This document shows, piece by piece, positions 62,906 through 64,000 of a stretch of 64,000 nucleotides of DNA. Source of the DNA: an uncultured Acidobacteriaceae bacterium (GTDB lineage Bacteria; Acidobacteriota; Terriglobia; Terriglobales; Acidobacteriaceae); assembly GCA_903911925.1 (NCBI GenBank), contig CAIWFH010000042.1, forward strand, positions 62,001-126,000. Reading direction: 5' to 3'. Under the pieces are notes generated by a model, which made no database searches, had not been told where the DNA came from, and saw nothing but the letters and a program-made list of their open reading frames with translations. The position numbers and the translations under genes are program-made. Numbering within the stretch: position 1 is the first letter of the stretch; each line of letters begins with the position of its first letter.

Positions 62906-64000
62906 ATGGTTCAAATTGAGGCGGATGTTGCGATAGTCGCCGCCGGCGCCAGCGGTCTGGCAGCCTCGGTTGCGGCTGCTCAACTTGGTTTGAAAGTCGT
63001 CACGCTCGAGAAGAGCTCCACCACTGGCGGCGCGGCCAACATGGGTATGGGGCCTCTGGGCATCGAGAGCCGTTTGACACGTGCCAAACAGTTCCAGCCT
63101 ACCCAGGATCAGGCCTTTGAAGTCTTCATGAATTACGTCCATTGGCAGGCCGACGGAAGGCTGGTTCGCGAACATCTGAATAAGTCTGGCGAAACTATTT
63201 CGTGGCTGGAATCGCTAGGCGTCGTATTCTCCGAGCCTGCGTCTTATTTCCCGGGGTCGTTTCCGACATGGCACATTGTTCAGCCTGAATCGGGGCATCC
63301 TGGTCCGACGGCCGCCGCCACCATGCTCAGAATCATGACCCAGCGCGCCAAAGAATTGGGCGTGAAGCTCATGCTGCAGACACCCGCCACCAGGTTGGTG
63401 AAAGATGGCAACAGAATTACCGGTGTGATTGCCGAGACCCAATCCGGGGATGAAATCCAGGTGAATGCCAAAGCCGTCATCGTGGCCACCGGCGGTTTTG
63501 GCGACAATCCCAAGATGATCAAAAAGCACACGGGATTTGACTGGGGCAGAGATCTGCATACCTTCCGTATCCCGGGCCTCGAAGGCGACGGAATGCGCAT
63601 GGCGTGGGAAGCCGGCGCGATGTCTACCCCCATGCGGATGGAACTCTCATTCGGCGTGGCGGATCCTATGGCTTTGGGCTTGGAATGGCTGCCATTGTTT
63701 CACCAGCCGCACCTGATGCTCAACCTCCAGGGTGAGCGCTTCATCAATGAAGCCGAAGGTAACGACAGCTTCAAGGGCAACGCCATCGCCCTGCAGAAAG
63801 ACCGCGTCTGCTTCTTTGTCTTCGATGAAACCATCAAGAACGAGATGAAGAGTTACCTCGACTTTATCAACCTCGTCATTCAAACGCCTAACGTGGCCAA
63901 TATCGACGAAATGATCCAAAAGGCGGTAGACAGCAAGTATCCCCACCTTTTCGTGGCGAATTCTGCCGAGGACCTTGCCGCTCAAACGGGTATGGATCCC
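62906..64000 (+). CDS. Fumarate-reductase-like FAD flavoprotein, partial
   Basis: 365 codons lie in the window and the gene runs off the right edge. The FAD site is DVAIVAAGASGLAASVAAAQ, where the first Gly of G-x-G-x-x-G is Ala, followed by VVTLEKSSTTGGAANMGMG. AVIVATGGFGDNPKMI and FRIPGLEGDGMRMAWEAGA are the second FAD strand and the flavin loop of the fumarate reductase/succinate dehydrogenase flavoprotein superfamily. PASYFPGSFPTWHIVQPESGHPGP is the probable substrate-cap region. Relatives reduce C=C bonds of unsaturated acids (fumarate, urocanate, arylacrylates) or steroid rings. GGAGATTGAA precedes the ATG. The catalytic Arg region is outside the window. Confidence 0.85.
   Translation, partial: MVQIEADVAIVAAGASGLAASVAAAQLGLKVVTLEKSSTTGGAANMGMGPLGIESRLTRAKQFQPTQDQAFEVFMNYVHWQADGRLVREHLNKSGETISWLESLGVVFSEPASYFPGSFPTWHIVQPESGHPGPTAAATMLRIMTQRAKELGVKLMLQTPATRLVKDGNRITGVIAETQSGDEIQVNAKAVIVATGGFGDNPKMIKKHTGFDWGRDLHTFRIPGLEGDGMRMAWEAGAMSTPMRMELSFGVADPMALGLEWLPLFHQPHLMLNLQGERFINEAEGNDSFKGNAIALQKDRVCFFVFDETIKNEMKSYLDFINLVIQTPNVANIDEMIQKAVDSKYPHLFVANSAEDLAAQTGMDP

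Overview
The window looks like chromosomal DNA of an acidobacterium (Acidobacteriota, probably Terriglobia). This is inferred from gene content, not from a marker-gene search: an Oar-like TonB receptor with an N-terminal carboxypeptidase-regulatory domain, many secreted glycoside hydrolases (GH1, GH2, GH3, GH27), DUF4136 and DUF2393 proteins, a YVTN-propeller/phosphoesterase fusion, and short palindromic repeats between genes. There is no rRNA, CRISPR array, transposase or integrase. One tRNA-Arg(TCT) is present.

Left third (1-22 kb): a partial endonuclease IV gene; a propeller/phosphoesterase; an amino-sugar block (nagA, a BadF-type GlcNAc kinase, a secreted nucleotide pyrophosphatase-like enzyme, a GH27 galactosidase); proline dehydrogenase; an internally deleted amidohydrolase; hemE-hemH with overlapping ends; then housekeeping and envelope genes (OmpA-like, DUF2393, DnaC-like ATPase, SGNH hydrolase, rpmE, a tRNA-dihydrouridine synthase). 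Two diverged copies of a ~256-bp element (14166-14420 and 21955-22212) share a hairpin whose two arms change together.

Middle (22-50 kb): secreted GH3 and membrane-anchored GH1 glucosidases face a complete De Ley-Doudoroff galactonate operon (dgoD, transporter, dgoK, dgoA). Next is a minus-strand operon yfiR / CHASE-type histidine kinase / TonB receptor, a PAS histidine kinase with a single-domain response regulator, a remnant of a xanthine-dehydrogenase-type molybdenum subunit, a cysteine-desulfurase-like gene and pepD. A compact glucosaminide locus follows: a GH2 exo-beta-glucosaminidase-type enzyme, a LacI regulator and an Oar-like TonB receptor. Two identical 14-bp palindromes sit just downstream of sigma70-like promoters of the GH2 gene and the receptor.

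Right end (53.6-64 kb): the most unusual part. A corrinoid methyl-transfer set (DUF1638 protein, corrinoid protein, reductive activator, UroD-family methyltransferase) lies beside phosphate butyryltransferase, butyrate kinase, a two-subunit indolepyruvate-type 2-oxoacid oxidoreductase without the usual ferredoxin domain, and a fumarate-reductase-like flavoprotein cut by the window edge. Together they suggest anaerobic use of a methylated, possibly methoxy-aromatic, substrate, with ATP made from acyl phosphate. That overall role is inference.
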